A DNA stretch of 64,000 nucleotides from Klebsiella pneumoniae (GCA_945897555.1 CAMDGF010000005.1:1-64000); one strand, 5' to 3'; counted from the first letter of the stretch, positions 11,605-22,518 are shown. Notes: generated by a model not told the origin, from the sequence alone. A program made the numbers and translations.

Positions 11605-14501
11605 CCGAGTTGCGCCAGTTGCCCGCGAAGCTTGCCCAGTGTCGCTTCGAATCCGGCGACGCGGTCGCGCTCCTGCTGCACCACTGCCGCGGGTGCTCGG
11701 TCCACAAAGCTGGCGTTGCCGAGCTTGGCCTGCGCCCGCGCGATCTCGCCCTCCAGACGCGCCACCTCCTTGCCGAGGCGTGCCTTTTCGGCTTCGACAT
11801 CGATCTCGACCTTGAGCATCAGGCGGAAGTCACCGACCACCTGCACTGGCGCGGCCGAGGGAGGCAGGGCGTCGCCCGCCGCCTCAACGTCACTCAGACG
11901 TGCCAGCGCCGCGAGATACGGCGCGTAGGCGGTCGCCATCTCGCGACAGCCGGCCACCACCAGCGGTGCCTTCTCGGCCGGCGACAGGCCCATCTCGCCG
12001 CGCAGACTGCGGACCGCGTCGACCATCGCCTTGAGTCCGGCCACCCAGGCCTCGCTCGCTTCGTCGATCTTCTCTGGCTGTGCGATCGGATACGAAGCGG
12101 TGGCGATCGAGCCCCCCTCGGCCGGCGCGCGGCCTGCGAGCGGCGCGACCGTCTGCCAGAGCTCCTCGGTGATGAACGGGATGAGCGGATGCGCCAGCCG
12201 CAGGGTGGTCTCGAGCACGCGCAGCAGGGTGCGGCGGGTGGCGCGCTGCTGCTCGGGCGCGCCGGTCGCGATCTGCACCTTGGCCAACTCGAGATACCAG
12301 TCGCAGTACTCGTCCCAGACGAAGCGGTAGAGCGTCTGCGCGGCGAGGTCGAAGCGGTATTCGCGCAGGTGGCGCTCCATGTCGGCCGCGGTGCGTTGCA
12401 GCAGGCTGACGATCCAGCGATCGGCTGGTGAGAAGTGCAGATAGCCACCCGGGCCACAACCATTGTCCCCCACTGCTTGGCTGCCACACGGCTCGAGCCC
12501 GCAGTCCTGGCCCTCGGTGTTCATCAGCACGAAGCGCGTGGCGTTCCACAGCTTGTTGCAGAAGTTGCGATAGCCCTCGCAGCGTTGCATGTCGAACTTG
12601 ATGTCGCGGCCGGGGCTGGCCAGGCTGGCAAAGGTGAAGCGCAGTGCATCCACGCCGAAGGCCGGGATGCCATCCGGAAACTCCTTGCGCGTCTTCTTGG
12701 TGATGCTCTCAGCCTGCTTGGGGTTCATCAGGCCGGCGGTGCGCTTCTCGATCAGCGCATCCAAGCCGATGCCATCGATCAGGTCGATCGGATCAAGCAC
12801 GTTGCCCTTGGACTTGCTCATCTTCTGGCCCTCCGCATCGCGGATCAGGCCGTGCACGTAGACATCGCGGAAGGGGATCTTGCCGGTCAGGTGCGTGGTC
12901 ATCATCACCATGCGTGCGACCCAGAAGAAGATGATGTCGAAGCCGGTCACCAGCACGCTCGAGGGCAGGTAGCGGCTCAGTATGGGGTTGGCCGCATCCT
13001 TGGCCGCATCGCCGGTCCAATCGAGGGTGGAGAAAGGCCACAGGGCCGACGAGTACCAGGTGTCCAGCACATCCTCGTCGCGGCGCAGCTCGCCGGTGTA
13101 GCCGTCGCGCTCGGCCATCTCGCGTGCCTCTGCGGCGTTGTGCGCCACCCAGGCACGGCCATCCGGTGCGTACCACGCCGGGATCTGGTGGCCCCACCAC
13201 AGCTGCCGCGAGATGCACCAGTCCTGGATGTTGTTGAGCCACTGCTTATAGGTGTTGACCCAGTTCTCGGGCACAAACCGCACCTGCCCGTCGGCGACCA
13301 CGTCGATCGCCTTCTGCACGATGCTCTTGCCGTCGGCACCGGGCTTGCTCATGGCAACGAACCACTGGTCGGTGAGCATGGGCTCCACCACCACGCCCGA
13401 TCGATCGCCGCGCGGCACCATGAGCTTGTGCGGCTTGACGCTCTCCAGAAGTTCGGCGGCCTCGAGGTCGGCGACCACCTGCTTGCGTGCGGCAAACCGC
13501 TCCATGCCGGCCAGATGCGCGGGTAGGGCGATGCCCGGCCGGGCGCTGCCATCGTTGCCGAACACCTGCGCCGTCGCTGGCACGTTGCCGGCCAGATCGA
13601 GCACGACGATGCGGTCGAGCCCGTGGCGTTGCCCCACCGCATAGTCATTGAAGTCATGTGCCGGCGTGACCTTGACCACGCCTGTGCCGAACTCGCGGTC
13701 CACGTAATCGTCGGCGATCACCGGGATGCGCCGGCCGCACAGCGGCAACTCGACCTCGCGTCCGATCAGGTGGGCGTAGCGCTCGTCCCCGGGGTGCACC
13801 ATCACGGCGACGTCGCCGAGCAGGGTCTCGGGGCGGGTGGTGGCAACCGTCAGCGCCGCCAAGCCATTCACCGGCCCGCCGGCGAGCGGGTAGCGGATGT
13901 GCCACAGGTGGCCGTCCTCCTCTTCGCTGATCACCTCAAGATCCGACACCGCGGTGCCGAGTTTGGGGTCCCAGTTCACCAGCCGCTTGCCGCGGTAGAT
14001 CAGGCCCTCGCGATAGAGACGGACGAAGCTCTGCGCGACGATGGTCGAGAGCCCGGTGTCCATGGTGAAACGTTCGCGGTCCCAGTCGCACGAGGCACCC
14101 AACCGGCGCATCTGCCGGGTGATGGTGCCGCCCGAATAGTCCTTCCACTCCCACACGCGTTCGAGGAAGTTCTCGCGGCCGACATCGTGGCGGCTCAGCC
14201 CCTTGGCTTCGAGTTGGCGTTCAACAACCATTTGCGTGGCGATGCCGGCGTGGTCGGTGCCGGGCTGCCACAGCACATTCGCGCCCCGCATGCGTTGCCA
14301 GCGGGTGAGCGCGTCCATCAGCGTCTGGTTGAAGCCATGCCCCATGTGCAAGGTGCCAGTGACGTTCGGCGGTGGCAGCAGGATGCAGAAGTTGTCGGCT
14401 TTGGCGGCGTGGGTGCCGGCAGCGAAATACCCGCTCTTTTCCCAGCGCGGGTACCAGCGCTGCTCGATGTCGGCGGGTTCAAAGCTCTTGGCGAGGGTCA
14501 T
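11601..14501 (-). CDS. valS: Valyl-tRNA synthetase
   Basis: [33 protein letters not shown] (HIGH) and [12 protein letters not shown] (KMSKS) motifs. Confidence 0.98.
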   Translation of the reverse strand: MTLAKSFEPADIEQRWYPRWEKSGYFAAGTHAAKADNFCILLPPPNVTGTLHMGHGFNQTLMDALTRWQRMRGANVLWQPGTDHAGIATQMVVERQLEAKGLSRHDVGRENFLERVWEWKDYSGGTITRQMRRLGASCDWDRERFTMDTGLSTIVAQSFVRLYREGLIYRGKRLVNWDPKLGTAVSDLEVISEEEDGHLWHIRYPLAGGPVNGLAALTVATTRPETLLGDVAVMVHPGDERYAHLIGREVELPLCGRRIPVIADDYVDREFGTGVVKVTPAHDFNDYAVGQRHGLDRIVVLDLAGNVPATAQVFGNDGSARPGIALPAHLAGMERFAARKQVVADLEAAELLESVKPHKLMVPRGDRSGVVVEPMLTDQWFVAMSKPGADGKSIVQKAIDVVADGQVRFVPENWVNTYKQWLNNIQDWCISRQLWWGHQIPAWYAPDGRAWVAHNAAEAREMAERDGYTGELRRDEDVLDTWYSSALWPFSTLDWTGDAAKDAANPILSRYLPSSVLVTGFDIIFFWVARMVMMTTHLTGKIPFRDVYVHGLIRDAEGQKMSKSKGNVLDPIDLIDGIGLDALIEKRTAGLMNPKQAESITKKTRKEFPDGIPAFGVDALRFTFASLASPGRDIKFDMQRCEGYRNFCNKLWNATRFVLMNTEGQDCGLEPCGSQAVGDNGCGPGGYLHFSPADRWIVSLLQRTAADMERHLREYRFDLAAQTLYRFVWDEYCDWYLELAKVQIATGAPEQQRATRRTLLRVLETTLRLAHPLIPFITEELWQTVAPLAGRAPAEGGSIATASYPIAQPEKIDEASEAWVAGLKAMVDAVRSLRGEMGLSPAEKAPLVVAGCREMATAYAPYLAALARLSDVEAAGDALPPSAAPVQVVGDFRLMLKVEIDVEAEKARLGKEVARLEGEIARAQAKLGNASFVDRAPAAVVQQERDRVAGFEATLGKLRGQLAQLG

Positions 14502-14567
14502 GGTTGGTCTTTCGGGTCTGCTTGATGGCGGAACGGTGCATTCAACGGGTCGGCCGGTGGTGGCCAC

Positions 14568-14993
14568 TCAGCTCCGGTTCTTCAGGTCGTGGTGTTGCAA
14601 GGGGTAGCCGCGGTCCCGGTAGAAGCGAAAGCGCTCCCGAGCTGCTTGCAGCGAGGCGGGCTCGTTGCCAACCACCTCGAGCAATCGTTCAAAGCGGCTG
14701 AAGCAGGGCGGGGTCTCGTCGCGCAGATTGATCAGGATGTCTTCATGGGGCACCGCCGCAGCATCGTGTCCGATCACCACAGGCGTGCGTCGGGCCAGCG
14801 GGTGGTCAGCTGGGCAGTGCGGCAAAAAGCTCTCCGGTGGGTCGGCCCACAAGCGCGCGTCGATCGCTGCCGTGTGGGCAGCGTCGCGCGTAAGGATCCA
14901 CACCCGATGTCCGGCGCGCACCGCTTTGTGCGCCAGGCTGAACACCGTGCGCGTGGCATCGCTGCTGCCGGCGTAGAAGTCGACCCGGGTCAC
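14568..14993 (-). CDS. holC: DNA polymerase III chi subunit
   Basis: GTG start VTRVDFYAGSSDATRTVFSLAHKAVRAGHRVWILT...; between pepA and valS as expected. Confidence 0.88.
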   Translation of the reverse strand: MTRVDFYAGSSDATRTVFSLAHKAVRAGHRVWILTRDAAHTAAIDARLWADPPESFLPHCPADHPLARRTPVVIGHDAAAVPHEDILINLRDETPPCFSRFERLLEVVGNEPASLQAARERFRFYRDRGYPLQHHDLKNRS

Positions 14994-16486
14994 GCCGTGG
15001 TGCTGCGCTCGCCGCCCGAGCGGCCGATGAGGAACTCGGTGAGAAGCCCCACCGGCCGGCCGGTGGCGCCTTTTGCCTTGCCTGAGACCCAGGCGGTCCC
15101 CGCGATGTCGAGGTGTGCCCACTTCATGTCGCGGGTGAAGCGCGAAAGGAAGCACGCCGCTGTGACGCTGCCGGCGGGACGACCGCCAATGTTCGCCATG
15201 TCGGCGAAGTTGCTCGACAACTGCTGCTGGTAGTCGTCCCACAGCGGCATGTGCCAGGCGCGGTCCCATGCGTTATGGCCGGCGGCAAGGATCTCGCTGG
15301 CGAGCTTGTCGTCGTTGCTGTAAAGGCCGCTGGCCACGTGCCCGAGCGCGATCACGCAGGCGCCGGTCAGGGTGGCGATGTCGATGGTGACAACAGGTTT
15401 GATCTTGTCGCGCGTGTAGGTGAGCGCGTCGCAAAGGATCAGGCGGCCCTCGGCGTCGGTATTGAGGATCTCGATGGTCTGGCCCGACATGCTGGTGACG
15501 ATGTCGCCGGGCTTGGTCGCTTTGCCGCCAGGCATGTTCTCCGTGGCCGGGATCACGCCGACCACATTGATCGGCAGCTTGAGTTGTGCCACGGCCTTGA
15601 GCGTGCCGAGTACGGCTGCGGCACCGCACATGTCGTACTTCATCTCGTCCATCTCGCCCGAGGGCTTGATCGAGATGCCGCCCGTGTCAAAGGTCACGCC
15701 CTTGCCGACCAGCGCCACCGGTGCGTCTGTCTTGCCGGCGCCTTGGTAGCGCAGCACGATGAAGCGCGGCGGCTCGGCGCTCCCGCGCGCCACCGAAAGG
15801 AACGAGCCCATGCCCATCTTGGCGATCGCTTTTTCGTCGAACACCTGCACCTTGAGGCCGGCCGCCTTGCCAAGTGCGTGCGCACGATCGGCGAGGTAAG
15901 AGGGTGTGCAGACGTTGCCCGGGAGGTTGCCGAGCTCGCGTGCGAGGCTGGCGCCCTGGCCGATCGCCTCGCCCTGTCGCAGGCCACGCTCGGCTTTGGC
16001 CAACTCGGCTTCGCCATCGGCCCAGATGCAGAGTTTAGCTAGCTTCGGCGGGTCGTCACGTTTGCTCTTGAGCTGGTCTGGCCGCTGCACGGCGTGTAGC
16101 GCCATCTGTGCGATCTGGCTCGCATACCAGCTGGCATCACGGCGGCGCACCGGATGGCGGTCGAGGCAGAAGGTGACGTCGCGTGCGGCACTGGCAAGGA
16201 CGGCATCGAGGCCTGCACGCATCGCCTTGAGCCAACTCGCTTCGCTGGCCTCCGCGACCTTGCCGAGACCGACTGCCACGATGCGTGTCGGCCCGTCGGC
16301 CAGCATCACCACCTGCGCGGATTTGCCCGTGAGGTCGCCCCGCTTGATGGCGGCTGCGATCACTCCGTTGTGACTCGCATCCACTGCGCGCGCAGCGGGG
16401 CCGAGTTTTCCGCCAGCCTCGGCCATCACCACCAGGCACTGCCCCTTGAGCGCCTCGGCGCTTCCCCCTCTCGTGCTAAATTCCAT
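14990..16486 (-). CDS. pepA: Leucyl aminopeptidase
   Basis: KGVTFDTGGISIKPSGEMDEMKYDMCGAA and NTDAEGRLILCDAL motifs. Confidence 0.97.
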   Translation of the reverse strand: MEFSTRGGSAEALKGQCLVVMAEAGGKLGPAARAVDASHNGVIAAAIKRGDLTGKSAQVVMLADGPTRIVAVGLGKVAEASEASWLKAMRAGLDAVLASAARDVTFCLDRHPVRRRDASWYASQIAQMALHAVQRPDQLKSKRDDPPKLAKLCIWADGEAELAKAERGLRQGEAIGQGASLARELGNLPGNVCTPSYLADRAHALGKAAGLKVQVFDEKAIAKMGMGSFLSVARGSAEPPRFIVLRYQGAGKTDAPVALVGKGVTFDTGGISIKPSGEMDEMKYDMCGAAAVLGTLKAVAQLKLPINVVGVIPATENMPGGKATKPGDIVTSMSGQTIEILNTDAEGRLILCDALTYTRDKIKPVVTIDIATLTGACVIALGHVASGLYSNDDKLASEILAAGHNAWDRAWHMPLWDDYQQQLSSNFADMANIGGRPAGSVTAACFLSRFTRDMKWAHLDIAGTAWVSGKAKGATGRPVGLLTEFLIGRSGGERSTTA

Positions 16487-16548
16487 CGGTCTTCCTCGTT
16501 ATCTGTGGGGCATCCCCGCGATTATATGCAGGACCTCGCAAACGCCTC

Positions 16549-17718
16549 GTGCCAGGTGTGCCGGCCATGAAGGCGCCTCCTGACTCCGCTGCGCCGGCAG
16601 CGGTGCCGCCCGTCGCGCCCAAGCCGCTGCTGCGCAGCTTGTTCAGCCGCCGCATCAGTGGCGAATGCGCCTCGGTGGCGCTGGGAGTGTTTGCCGTGCT
16701 GCTCGGCATCATCGTCACGGCGCAGCTGGTGCGTGTGCTGAACCGAGCGGCCAGCGGCAGCATCTCGATCGACACGGTGCTCGCGGCGATGTCGTTCCAA
16801 ACCCTGAATCTGTTCCCGCTGGTCATCGCGCTCACGCTCTTCGTTGCGGCGCTGATCACGCTCACCCGAGCTCACAGGGACAGCGAGATGGTGGTCTGGT
16901 TCTCCTGCGGGGTGCCGCTGCGGGCGTTCGTCGTCCCGCTGCTGCGTTTTGCCATCCCGTTTGTCGTGCTCGTTGCTCTCATCACCTTGTTCGTGCGTCC
17001 GTGGGCGGCCACCCGCAGCCAGCAGCTGCAGGCCGAGCTGCAGTCGCGCGACGAGATCGCACTGGTGTCGCCTGGGGTGTTCAAGGAGACTCGTGGCGGC
17101 GGCAAGGTCTATTTTGTCGAGCGCTTCTCAGATTTCAACCAGAGCCTTGCAGAACTCTTCATCCGCGCGGTCGATCCGGGCGGCGAGAGCATCACGGTGG
17201 CTCGGGCTGGCAGCGTCGAGAAGGCGGAGAACGGCGATCGTTTCCTCGTCATGCGGGACGGCCGACGCTATGAGGCCAGCCGCACCGACGTCGCGGCCTG
17301 GCGCGAGACGCGTTTCGAGCGTGCCGAGATCCTCATCTTGCCTTACGAGAAGGTGCCCTACAGTGCCAACGCGAAATCGCGCAGCAGCCTCGACCTGCTG
17401 GCGTCGAGCCGCGCGGTCGACATTGCCGAACTGCAATGGCGGCTGCACCTCCCCGTCGCCACACTGATGTTGGTGCTGCTCGCGGTGCCACTGGGGTTTG
17501 TCAACCCGCGAGCCAGCCGGTCGGTGAATCTGGCGCTCGCGGTACTCATCTACGCCCTCTACAGCAATGCGCTGAGCATCACCAATGCCTGGGTGGCCCA
17601 GGACAGGTTGTCGCCATGGGCCGGGTTCCTTGTGGTCCACCTCGTGCTCGGCGGCGTCATCGTCGGTCTGGCGACCTGGCAGACGGGCGCTTTGCAGCGT
17701 CGGCGCAGGATCCCATGA
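16549..17718 (+). CDS. lptF: LPS export ABC transporter permease LptF
   Basis: YjgP/YjgQ family permease; paired with lptG; start may be the ATG at 16567. Confidence 0.9.
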   Translation: MPGVPAMKAPPDSAAPAAVPPVAPKPLLRSLFSRRISGECASVALGVFAVLLGIIVTAQLVRVLNRAASGSISIDTVLAAMSFQTLNLFPLVIALTLFVAALITLTRAHRDSEMVVWFSCGVPLRAFVVPLLRFAIPFVVLVALITLFVRPWAATRSQQLQAELQSRDEIALVSPGVFKETRGGGKVYFVERFSDFNQSLAELFIRAVDPGGESITVARAGSVEKAENGDRFLVMRDGRRYEASRTDVAAWRETRFERAEILILPYEKVPYSANAKSRSSLDLLASSRAVDIAELQWRLHLPVATLMLVLLAVPLGFVNPRASRSVNLALAVLIYALYSNALSITNAWVAQDRLSPWAGFLVVHLVLGGVIVGLATWQTGALQRRRRIP

Positions 17719-18785
17719 GCCTGCTTTCGCGAGACATTGCCCGCCGGATCTACGGTGCCGTGGCGCTGGTAAGCATCGCGCTGCTGGTGCTGTTCGGGCT
17801 GTTCGATCTCATCGACCAACTCGATACCAGCCGGTCGCGTGCCCCTACAGCGCTGCAGGCGCTCGCTCTCACCGCTCTGCTGGTGCCCGGACATTTTTAC
17901 GAGTTGCTGCCTGTGGCCACCTTGATCGGCGGCCTAGTGGTCATGGCGCAACTCGCCGCCAGTTCGGAATACACGGTCATCCGCACTTCGGGGGTCTCCG
18001 TGGCCGGCATGTTGCAGCGACTCGCGCTGCCGGCCGCTGTGATCGCGCTCATCGGTGTGCTGGCGGGCGAGTGGCTGGCACCGCTGGCCGACCAGCAGTC
18101 GCGCAGATTGAAGCTGGGCGGCGACACCTTGGTGGCGCAGCAGATGAGCACGGGCTACTGGCTCAAGGATGGCAGCAGTTTCGTCAATCTCGAAGGCGTC
18201 ATTCCTGATGGCCAGATGCTTGCGCCGGTGGTTTACCTGTTCGACCCCAAGGGCGAGCTCACGCAGGTGTTGCGTGCTCGCGCCGCGCGCTTCGACGGCG
18301 ATGGACACTGGCTGCTCGAGGATGTCGAAGCGACGGCTTTCGGGGCGGCCGGGGTGGTGGTGACGCGCGAGTCTGTGCAGCGCTGGCCGACGCGCCTCGG
18401 CCCCGACATCCTGCGGGTCATGGCGGTGGCTCCGGACCGCATGTCAGCGCTCGAGTTGTGGCCCTATCTGGCGCATCTGCGCAAGAACCGGCAGGACACC
18501 GGGCGTCATGAGACGGCGCTCTGGTCCAAGGTGCTCTATCCGCTCTCGATCGCGGCGATGATCTTGCTGGCACTCTGCTTCGCGCGCCTACAGGGCCGCG
18601 CCGGCGGCATCATGGTCAAGGTGTTTGCCGGCATCCTGCTGGGCATCGGCTTCCACTTTCTCAGCCGCGTCGGCAACAACCTCGGTCAGCTCAATGCCTG
18701 GCCGCCCTTGGTAGGGGCCGGTGCGGCCACTGCCGCTTTCATCGTGCTGGCGGTGCTGTTGCTGCGACGGGTCGAGCGGGTCTAG
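17715..18785 (+). CDS. lptG: LPS export ABC transporter permease LptG
   Basis: MSLLSRDIARRIYGAVALVSIALLVLFGLFDLIDQL...; ATGA overlap with lptF. Confidence 0.92.
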   Translation: MSLLSRDIARRIYGAVALVSIALLVLFGLFDLIDQLDTSRSRAPTALQALALTALLVPGHFYELLPVATLIGGLVVMAQLAASSEYTVIRTSGVSVAGMLQRLALPAAVIALIGVLAGEWLAPLADQQSRRLKLGGDTLVAQQMSTGYWLKDGSSFVNLEGVIPDGQMLAPVVYLFDPKGELTQVLRARAARFDGDGHWLLEDVEATAFGAAGVVVTRESVQRWPTRLGPDILRVMAVAPDRMSALELWPYLAHLRKNRQDTGRHETALWSKVLYPLSIAAMILLALCFARLQGRAGGIMVKVFAGILLGIGFHFLSRVGNNLGQLNAWPPLVGAGAATAAFIVLAVLLLRRVERV

Positions 18786-18801
18786 TCCGTGCGCTAGCGC
18801 G

Positions 18802-19239
18802 TCAGCTCACGACGCGCCACACGCGCGTGCTGGCCAGCCGGTCGTGCAGGAATTGCCCGTCCTTGTCGAGCGCTGGCCAGAGGATGCTCAGCGGGAAGGT
18901 GAGAGTGGCCAGTGCGAACCGCAACAAGGCGCGCCCGGGCGTGAGCGGTGTCCGGTCTTTTGTGGTGACCACCAGCCGCCAGGTCTTCATCGCCAGGGTC
19001 TGCCCGAACCGCCACCAGCACCCGGCAAAATAAGCGGCCACGAGTACCCCGATCCAGGCCTGGAGGGCGACACGCGAACTGCCTTCGACGCCATTCGCTC
19101 CGGCGGGCAGCCACACCGCGAGCAAGCCGCCTACCAGCAGGAGCGCCAGCACGATCAGCGCTTCGTAGACCATACAAATCAAGCGCCGCGACCAGCTGGC
19201 GTGCTCGAGCGTCAGGCGGGCGATCGCTGCGGCGCTCAC
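18802..19239 (-). CDS. RDD family membrane protein
   Basis: RRLICMVYEALIVLALLL, MKTWRLVVTTKDRTPLTPGRALLRF, LDKDGQFLHDRLASTRV; GTG start gives a 4-nt overlap with the upstream gene. Confidence 0.82.
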   Translation of the reverse strand: MSAAAIARLTLEHASWSRRLICMVYEALIVLALLLVGGLLAVWLPAGANGVEGSSRVALQAWIGVLVAAYFAGCWWRFGQTLAMKTWRLVVTTKDRTPLTPGRALLRFALATLTFPLSILWPALDKDGQFLHDRLASTRVWRVVS

Positions 19240-19619
19240 GGCGAGCTTGGGTCTTCGAGCGGGCTCGCTTGCTCGAGCCAATGCTTACGGATGCGCTCAC
19301 GCTGTTCGGGAGGCAGCCGCTGCAGGTTCTCGAAGTTGCGGCGCGCCTGGTCGCGCTGCTCCGGTGTGAGCTTGGCCCACAGGGCGAGACGTTGCCGCAC
19401 ACGCGTCTGCTGTTCGGGCGGCAGGTCGTGGTAGCGGCGGGCGATGCGCAACAGACGCGTCCGCGTCTCGGCCGGCAGCGTGTCCCACTGCCCTTCGACC
19501 GGGCGCAGGACGGCTTGGTCGCCGGGGTTGAGCCCCGACCATGCAGCGGTTCCCCCGGCCAAAGCCTCCAAGGCGACAAGCGCTGCGGCGAAGAAGGCCG
19601 AGGCCAGTACGCGTGACAC
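19236..19619 (-). CDS. DUF3106 domain protein, predicted secreted
   Basis: Hydrophobic N-terminus then repeated LxPEQR-like motifs (DLPPEQQTRVRQRL, KLTPEQRDQARRNF, RLPPEQRERIRKHW). Confidence 0.8.
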   Translation of the reverse strand: MSRVLASAFFAAALVALEALAGGTAAWSGLNPGDQAVLRPVEGQWDTLPAETRTRLLRIARRYHDLPPEQQTRVRQRLALWAKLTPEQRDQARRNFENLQRLPPEQRERIRKHWLEQASPLEDPSSP

Positions 19620-19622
19620 GGT

Positions 19623-20006
19623 TCAGTTCTCGATGAGTTCGACGCGGCCGCCGCCGATGTCGGTCTCGAGTGTCGCGTCGAGGTAGGCATCGAAGGGAAG
19701 GGCGTCGGCCAGCATGTCGGCATCGATGCTGCCCAACTGCTCGGCCGTCATCATCCATGCCATGGCGAGGACAAGCACGACTGCGAAGCCGGCCGGTGCC
19801 CAGTTGATCCAGTGGGTACTGGGGGCAGGTCCGCGGCTCAGACTCGCCAGCGCAGAGCGGCGTGCAGCCCGCAGGCGCGCACCGACGTCGCCACCGCTGC
19901 TGCGGTCGGCGATGGCGTCGAGATCGGCCGCCAAGCTTGCCAGATGGGTCCGATCTACCGTTGCGGCGGTCGCCGCAGTGGGCGTTGTGAGCCTCTGTTC
20001 AGTCAT
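19623..20006 (-). CDS. DUF3619 family single-pass membrane protein
   Basis: Charged N-terminal region, one TM segment (WAPAGFAVVLVLAMAWMM), acidic C-terminus; coupled to the sigma factor gene. Confidence 0.78.
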   Translation of the reverse strand: MTEQRLTTPTAATAATVDRTHLASLAADLDAIADRSSGGDVGARLRAARRSALASLSRGPAPSTHWINWAPAGFAVVLVLAMAWMMTAEQLGSIDADMLADALPFDAYLDATLETDIGGGRVELIEN

Positions 20007-20658
20007 GTTCGTGATCCTCCGCGGCGCCGGCCTCGAGGCCGGTAGCCCATGGTCTTGCGATGCCTTGTGCCGCCAATGCCGAAGCCAGTGTGTGGCATGC
20101 GCGCGAGCAATGCGTCTTGACGCTGCCCTCGCTGCAACCCATCAACTGCGCGGTCTCGACGAGGTCGTAGCCCTCCCAATAACGCAGGAGGAAGGCTTGG
20201 CGTTGACGCAGCGGCAACATCGAGATGACAGTCGCGATCTGGGCCAGTTCCTCTTGGCTGGCGGCCTCGTCCTCGGCGGAGCGCGCGTGACTTTGATCGT
20301 CGGCCAGACGCTCGAGCAAGGTATCGGCCGCATCGACCGCCTCGTCCTCCCCCCGGGCGGGCAGCAGGGCAGATACAAGGACGGTCCAGGTATCCCGCAC
20401 CTTTTGGCGGCGAAAGTGATCGACGATGGCGTTCTGCAGGATGCGCTGGAACAACATCGGCCACTCGGGGGCAGGCCGATCGGCGTAGTGCTCCACCAGC
20501 CGCAACATGGCGTCCTGCACGATGTCGAGGGCGATGTCGTCGTTGCGCACGGCGAGCCTGGCGTGCAGCCACGCGCGGCGCTCGGCGCTGGCGAGGAAGG
20601 CGTCGATGGAGGGGGGGTGACTCACACTCGCCTGAGCAGGTGGTTGGATACCGGTCAC
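19999..20658 (-). CDS. RNA polymerase ECF-type sigma factor
   Basis: Sigma-70 region 2 (DDIALDIVQDAMLRLVEHYADRP) and region 4 (LPLRQRQAFLLRYWEGYDLVETAQLMGCSEGSVKTHCSRA); GTG start at 20658 inferred. Confidence 0.87.
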   Translation of the reverse strand: MTGIQPPAQASVSHPPSIDAFLASAERRAWLHARLAVRNDDIALDIVQDAMLRLVEHYADRPAPEWPMLFQRILQNAIVDHFRRQKVRDTWTVLVSALLPARGEDEAVDAADTLLERLADDQSHARSAEDEAASQEELAQIATVISMLPLRQRQAFLLRYWEGYDLVETAQLMGCSEGSVKTHCSRACHTLASALAAQGIARPWATGLEAGAAEDHEHD

Positions 20659-20731
20659 AGCATGGTAGCAAAGCGTGGCGTCGCTCTCGTGGCGCCACCG
20701 TGCTCCATGCACGGATAACGCCGGCGCTTTC

Positions 20732-20760
20732 TTGACCCGGTCATGTCGAATTGTTACTGT
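20732..20760 (+). promoter_or_regulatory. Predicted sigma70-type promoter for ilvB
   Basis: TTGACC (20732-20737), 17-nt spacer, TACTGT (20755-20760), about 47 nt before the ilvB ATG. Confidence 0.55.
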
Positions 20761-20806
20761 CTCGGGTTCGCTGCGATGCAGCACCCAGAACCATGCGAGT
20801 GACCTC

Positions 20807-22504
20807 ATGCAGTTGAATGGCGCAGAGATCGTTGTGCACTGCCTTCGTAAGGAAGGTGTCGAATTCGTGTTTGGCTACCCCGGTGGGGCTGTGCTCAATA
20901 TCTACGACGAGATCTTCAAGCAAGATGCGTTCCGGCACATCCTGGTGCGTCACGAGCAGGCTGCGGTGCACGCGGCCGACGCCTACGCGCGCTGCACGCT
21001 CAAGCCGGGGGTGTGTCTGGTCACCTCTGGCCCGGGCGTGACCAATGCCGTCACCGGCATCGCTACGGCGCACATGGATTCCATCCCGATGGTGGTGATC
21101 ACCGGCCAGGTGCCGACCCACGCCATCGGTCAGGATGCGTTCCAGGAATGCGATACGGTGGGCATCACCCGGCCCATCGTCAAACACAACTTTCTGGTGA
21201 GCGACGTCAGGGACCTCGCGGTGACCCTGAAGAAGGCGTTCTACATCGCCACCACCGGCCGGCCTGGCGTGGTGTTGGTCGATATTCCCAAGGACGTGAC
21301 GCAGGCGGTCTGCGAGTTCGAGTACCCGGAGACGATCGAGATGCGCTCGTACAAGCCGGTGGGCGCCGGCGACCCGGGTGAGATCGAACGGGCTGTCGAG
21401 CTGATCCTCTCGGCCAAGCGGCCGATGGTGTACGCCGGTGGCGGGGTCATCCTCTCGGGCGCAGCCGGCGAGCTGGCGGAGTTGGTGCGTGGCACCGGCT
21501 ACCCCTGCACCAACACGCTGATGGGGCTCGGCGCCTATCCGGCCACCGACAAGCAGTTCGTCGGCATGCTTGGCATGCATGGCACCTACGAGGCCAACAT
21601 GGCCATGCAGCTGTGCGACGTGCTGATCGCCGTGGGTGCCCGCTTTGACGACCGCGTCATCGGCAACCCCAAACATTTCTTCGATCCCGACCGCAAGATC
21701 ATCCACATCGACATCGACCCCTCGAGCATCTCCAAGCGCGTCAAGGTCGATGTCGCCATCGTCGGCAACGTGGCCAGCGTGCTGCAGGCCATCAACGGCC
21801 GCCTCAAAGCCTCCAAGACCCGGCCGGACGCCGAAGCGCTCGAGGGCTGGTGGGCGCAGATCGGGCAGTGGCGCGGCCGCGACTGTCTCAAGTTCGACCG
21901 TGCCAGCCCCATCATCAAGCCGCAGGCGGTGGTCGAGAAGTTGTACGAAGTGACCAATGGCGACGCCTACATCACCTCGGACGTCGGCCAGCACCAGATG
22001 TGGGCCGCTCAGTTCTACAAGTTCGACAAGCCGCTGCGCTGGATCAACTCCGGCGGCCTCGGCACCATGGGCGTGGGGCTGCCGTATGCCATGGGCGTGC
22101 AGTTCGCGCATCCGGACGCCACGGTGGCTTGCGTGACCGGCGAGGCGAGCATCCAGATGTGTATCCAGGAGCTCTCGACCTGCAAGCAGTATCACCTGCC
22201 GCTCAAGATCGTCAGCCTCAACAACCGTTACATGGGCATGGTCCGGCAGTGGCAGGAGTTCTTCTACGGCAACCGCTACTCCGAGTCCTACATGGACGCA
22301 CTGCCCGATTTCGTGAAACTGGCCGAAAGCTTCGGCCACGTTGGCATGCTCATTGAGAAGCCGGAGGACATCGAGGGCGCATTGCGCGAGGCTTTTGCCC
22401 TCAAGGACCGACTGGTGTTCATGGACTTCCGCACCGACCAGACCGAGAACGTCTACCCGATGGTCCCGGGCGGCAAAGGCCTCTCTGAAATGATCCTGGT
22501 GTAA
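20807..22504 (+). CDS. ilvB: Acetolactate synthase large (catalytic) subunit
   Basis: MQLNGAEIVVHCLRKEGVEFVFGYPGGAVLNIYDEIF; ThDP enzyme motifs; followed by the small subunit and ilvC. Confidence 0.97.
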   Translation: MQLNGAEIVVHCLRKEGVEFVFGYPGGAVLNIYDEIFKQDAFRHILVRHEQAAVHAADAYARCTLKPGVCLVTSGPGVTNAVTGIATAHMDSIPMVVITGQVPTHAIGQDAFQECDTVGITRPIVKHNFLVSDVRDLAVTLKKAFYIATTGRPGVVLVDIPKDVTQAVCEFEYPETIEMRSYKPVGAGDPGEIERAVELILSAKRPMVYAGGGVILSGAAGELAELVRGTGYPCTNTLMGLGAYPATDKQFVGMLGMHGTYEANMAMQLCDVLIAVGARFDDRVIGNPKHFFDPDRKIIHIDIDPSSISKRVKVDVAIVGNVASVLQAINGRLKASKTRPDAEALEGWWAQIGQWRGRDCLKFDRASPIIKPQAVVEKLYEVTNGDAYITSDVGQHQMWAAQFYKFDKPLRWINSGGLGTMGVGLPYAMGVQFAHPDATVACVTGEASIQMCIQELSTCKQYHLPLKIVSLNNRYMGMVRQWQEFFYGNRYSESYMDALPDFVKLAESFGHVGMLIEKPEDIEGALREAFALKDRLVFMDFRTDQTENVYPMVPGGKGLSEMILV

Positions 22505-22518
22505 GGGCTAGTCCAAGC

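Noticed and set aside
18791-18800. GCGCTAGCGC palindrome between convergent lptG and RDD genes
   Set aside because: No loop or T-run, only 10 nt, so not supportable as a terminator
20741-22339. 532-aa minus-strand ORF opposite ilvB
   Set aside because: Shadow of ilvB; His/Asp/Arg-rich low-complexity composition typical of antisense frames
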